14,696 nucleotides of DNA from Candidatus Limnocylindrales bacterium. GTDB lineage: Bacteria > Moduliflexota > Moduliflexia > Moduliflexales > JAUQPW01. Shown here piece after piece: positions 14,523 through 14,696 of this stretch. The position numbers and the translations under genes are program-made. The stretch covers positions 1 to 14,696 of the forward strand of contig DATMBG010000019.1 of the NCBI GenBank assembly GCA_035559535.1, in the 5' to 3' direction. The notes below the pieces were generated by a model. It worked only from the letters and a program-made list of their open reading frames with translations. It searched no databases and was not told the DNA's origin. Within the stretch, counting starts at the first letter, position 1; each line of letters begins with the position of its first letter.

Positions 14523-14549
14523 CCCCGCCCCCACCCCCTCTCCCTCCCC
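14523..14549 (-). other. G-quadruplex-forming tract (minus strand)
   Basis: Five C-tracts of 4, 5, 5, 3 and 4 bases (14523-14526, 14528-14532, 14534-14538, 14542-14544, 14546-14549) are separated by loops of 1, 1, 3 and 1 nt. The minus strand therefore carries a very compact G-quadruplex motif. It is about 135 nt upstream of the adaptor ATG on that gene's coding strand. Confidence 0.55.
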
Positions 14550-14608
14550 GTCCACAGCTTATCTTTACCCACATTTTTCGATTTGGGAGGATGGGTTCAA
14601 AACGGTTA

Positions 14609-14635
14609 GTAGGTCAACCGTCCCGGTTGACCCAC
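14609..14635. repeat. Palindrome GGTCAACCG-TCC-CGGTTGACC
   Basis: A perfect 9-bp inverted repeat with a 3-nt loop occupies 14612-14620 and 14624-14632. Two more outer pairs lie beyond one mismatch. An extra half-site CGGTT at 14603-14607 can pair with AACCG (14616-14620) instead, giving two exclusive folds. It resembles REP-type palindromes like the one at 9746-9773. Confidence 0.5.
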
Positions 14636-14675
14636 CTTGCAAAAAGAGGGAGCTTGCCCTCACGAAGGAGATTCA

Positions 14676-14696
14676 ATGCATTTCGCTACTCAACCA
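14676..14696 (+). CDS. Possible start of a plus-strand gene (first 7 codons, cut by window edge)
   Basis: AAGGAG (14665-14670) stands 5 nt before an ATG at 14676 that opens MHFATQP and runs to the right edge. A strong ribosome site with divergent orientation to the adaptor operon makes a real start plausible. Seven codons give no clue to function. Confidence 0.35.

Larger units (their letters stand above)
14390..14675. other. 286-nt divergent intergenic region
   Basis: This lies between the minus-strand adaptor gene and a possible plus-strand gene entering the right edge. It holds a pyrimidine-rich C-tract block (14508-14553), a perfect 9-bp palindrome (14612-14632) and a small GAGGG/CCCTC hairpin (14646-14661). 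I see no complete gene in it. Confidence 0.5.

Overview
The window looks like a chromosomal stretch of a diderm (Gram-negative) bacterium. It carries two RND/MacA-type periplasmic adaptors, one with a lipoprotein signal, and a full RND pump, all of which need an outer membrane. Base composition is moderate by eye, roughly mid-40s to 50% G+C. The protein repertoire does not let me name a phylum. There are no rRNA, tRNA, CRISPR, transposase or phage genes.

Layout. (1) Positions 2-967 (+) hold the 3' part of a MacA-like efflux adaptor, cut by the left edge. (2) Positions 1357-9301 (+) form a stress and ion-homeostasis block. It contains a two-domain universal stress protein (USP), a P-type ATPase whose membrane cation site resembles the Na,K-ATPase (type IIC) class, and then a three-gene operon. 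That operon encodes an unrecognised 86-aa protein, a Lon-like protease with a degenerate Walker A, and a second two-domain USP. Both junctions in the operon are 8-nt overlaps of the form ATGANTAA. (3) Positions 9302-9769 separate the convergent halves. This stretch hides a 29-codon membrane microprotein gene on the minus strand with a strong Shine-Dalgarno and a plausible promoter of its own. (4) Positions 9770-14389 (-) are a lipoprotein adaptor followed by an RND permease. (5) Positions 14390-14675 are a leader with a G-quadruplex-type tract and strong palindromes. They precede what may be the first seven codons of another plus-strand gene.

How the genes may work together (inference). USPs, a cation-pumping P-type ATPase and a Lon-family protease side by side suggest a response to energy, ion or envelope stress. 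The flanking efflux genes export small molecules or metals across both membranes. No outer-membrane channel (TolC-like) gene is visible.

The main points for a second look are the Na,K-ATPase-like pump without a visible beta subunit, the membrane microprotein, the unknown 86-aa protein coupled to the Lon-like protease, the protease's degraded nucleotide site, and palindromes that contain the stop codons of both RND-system genes.
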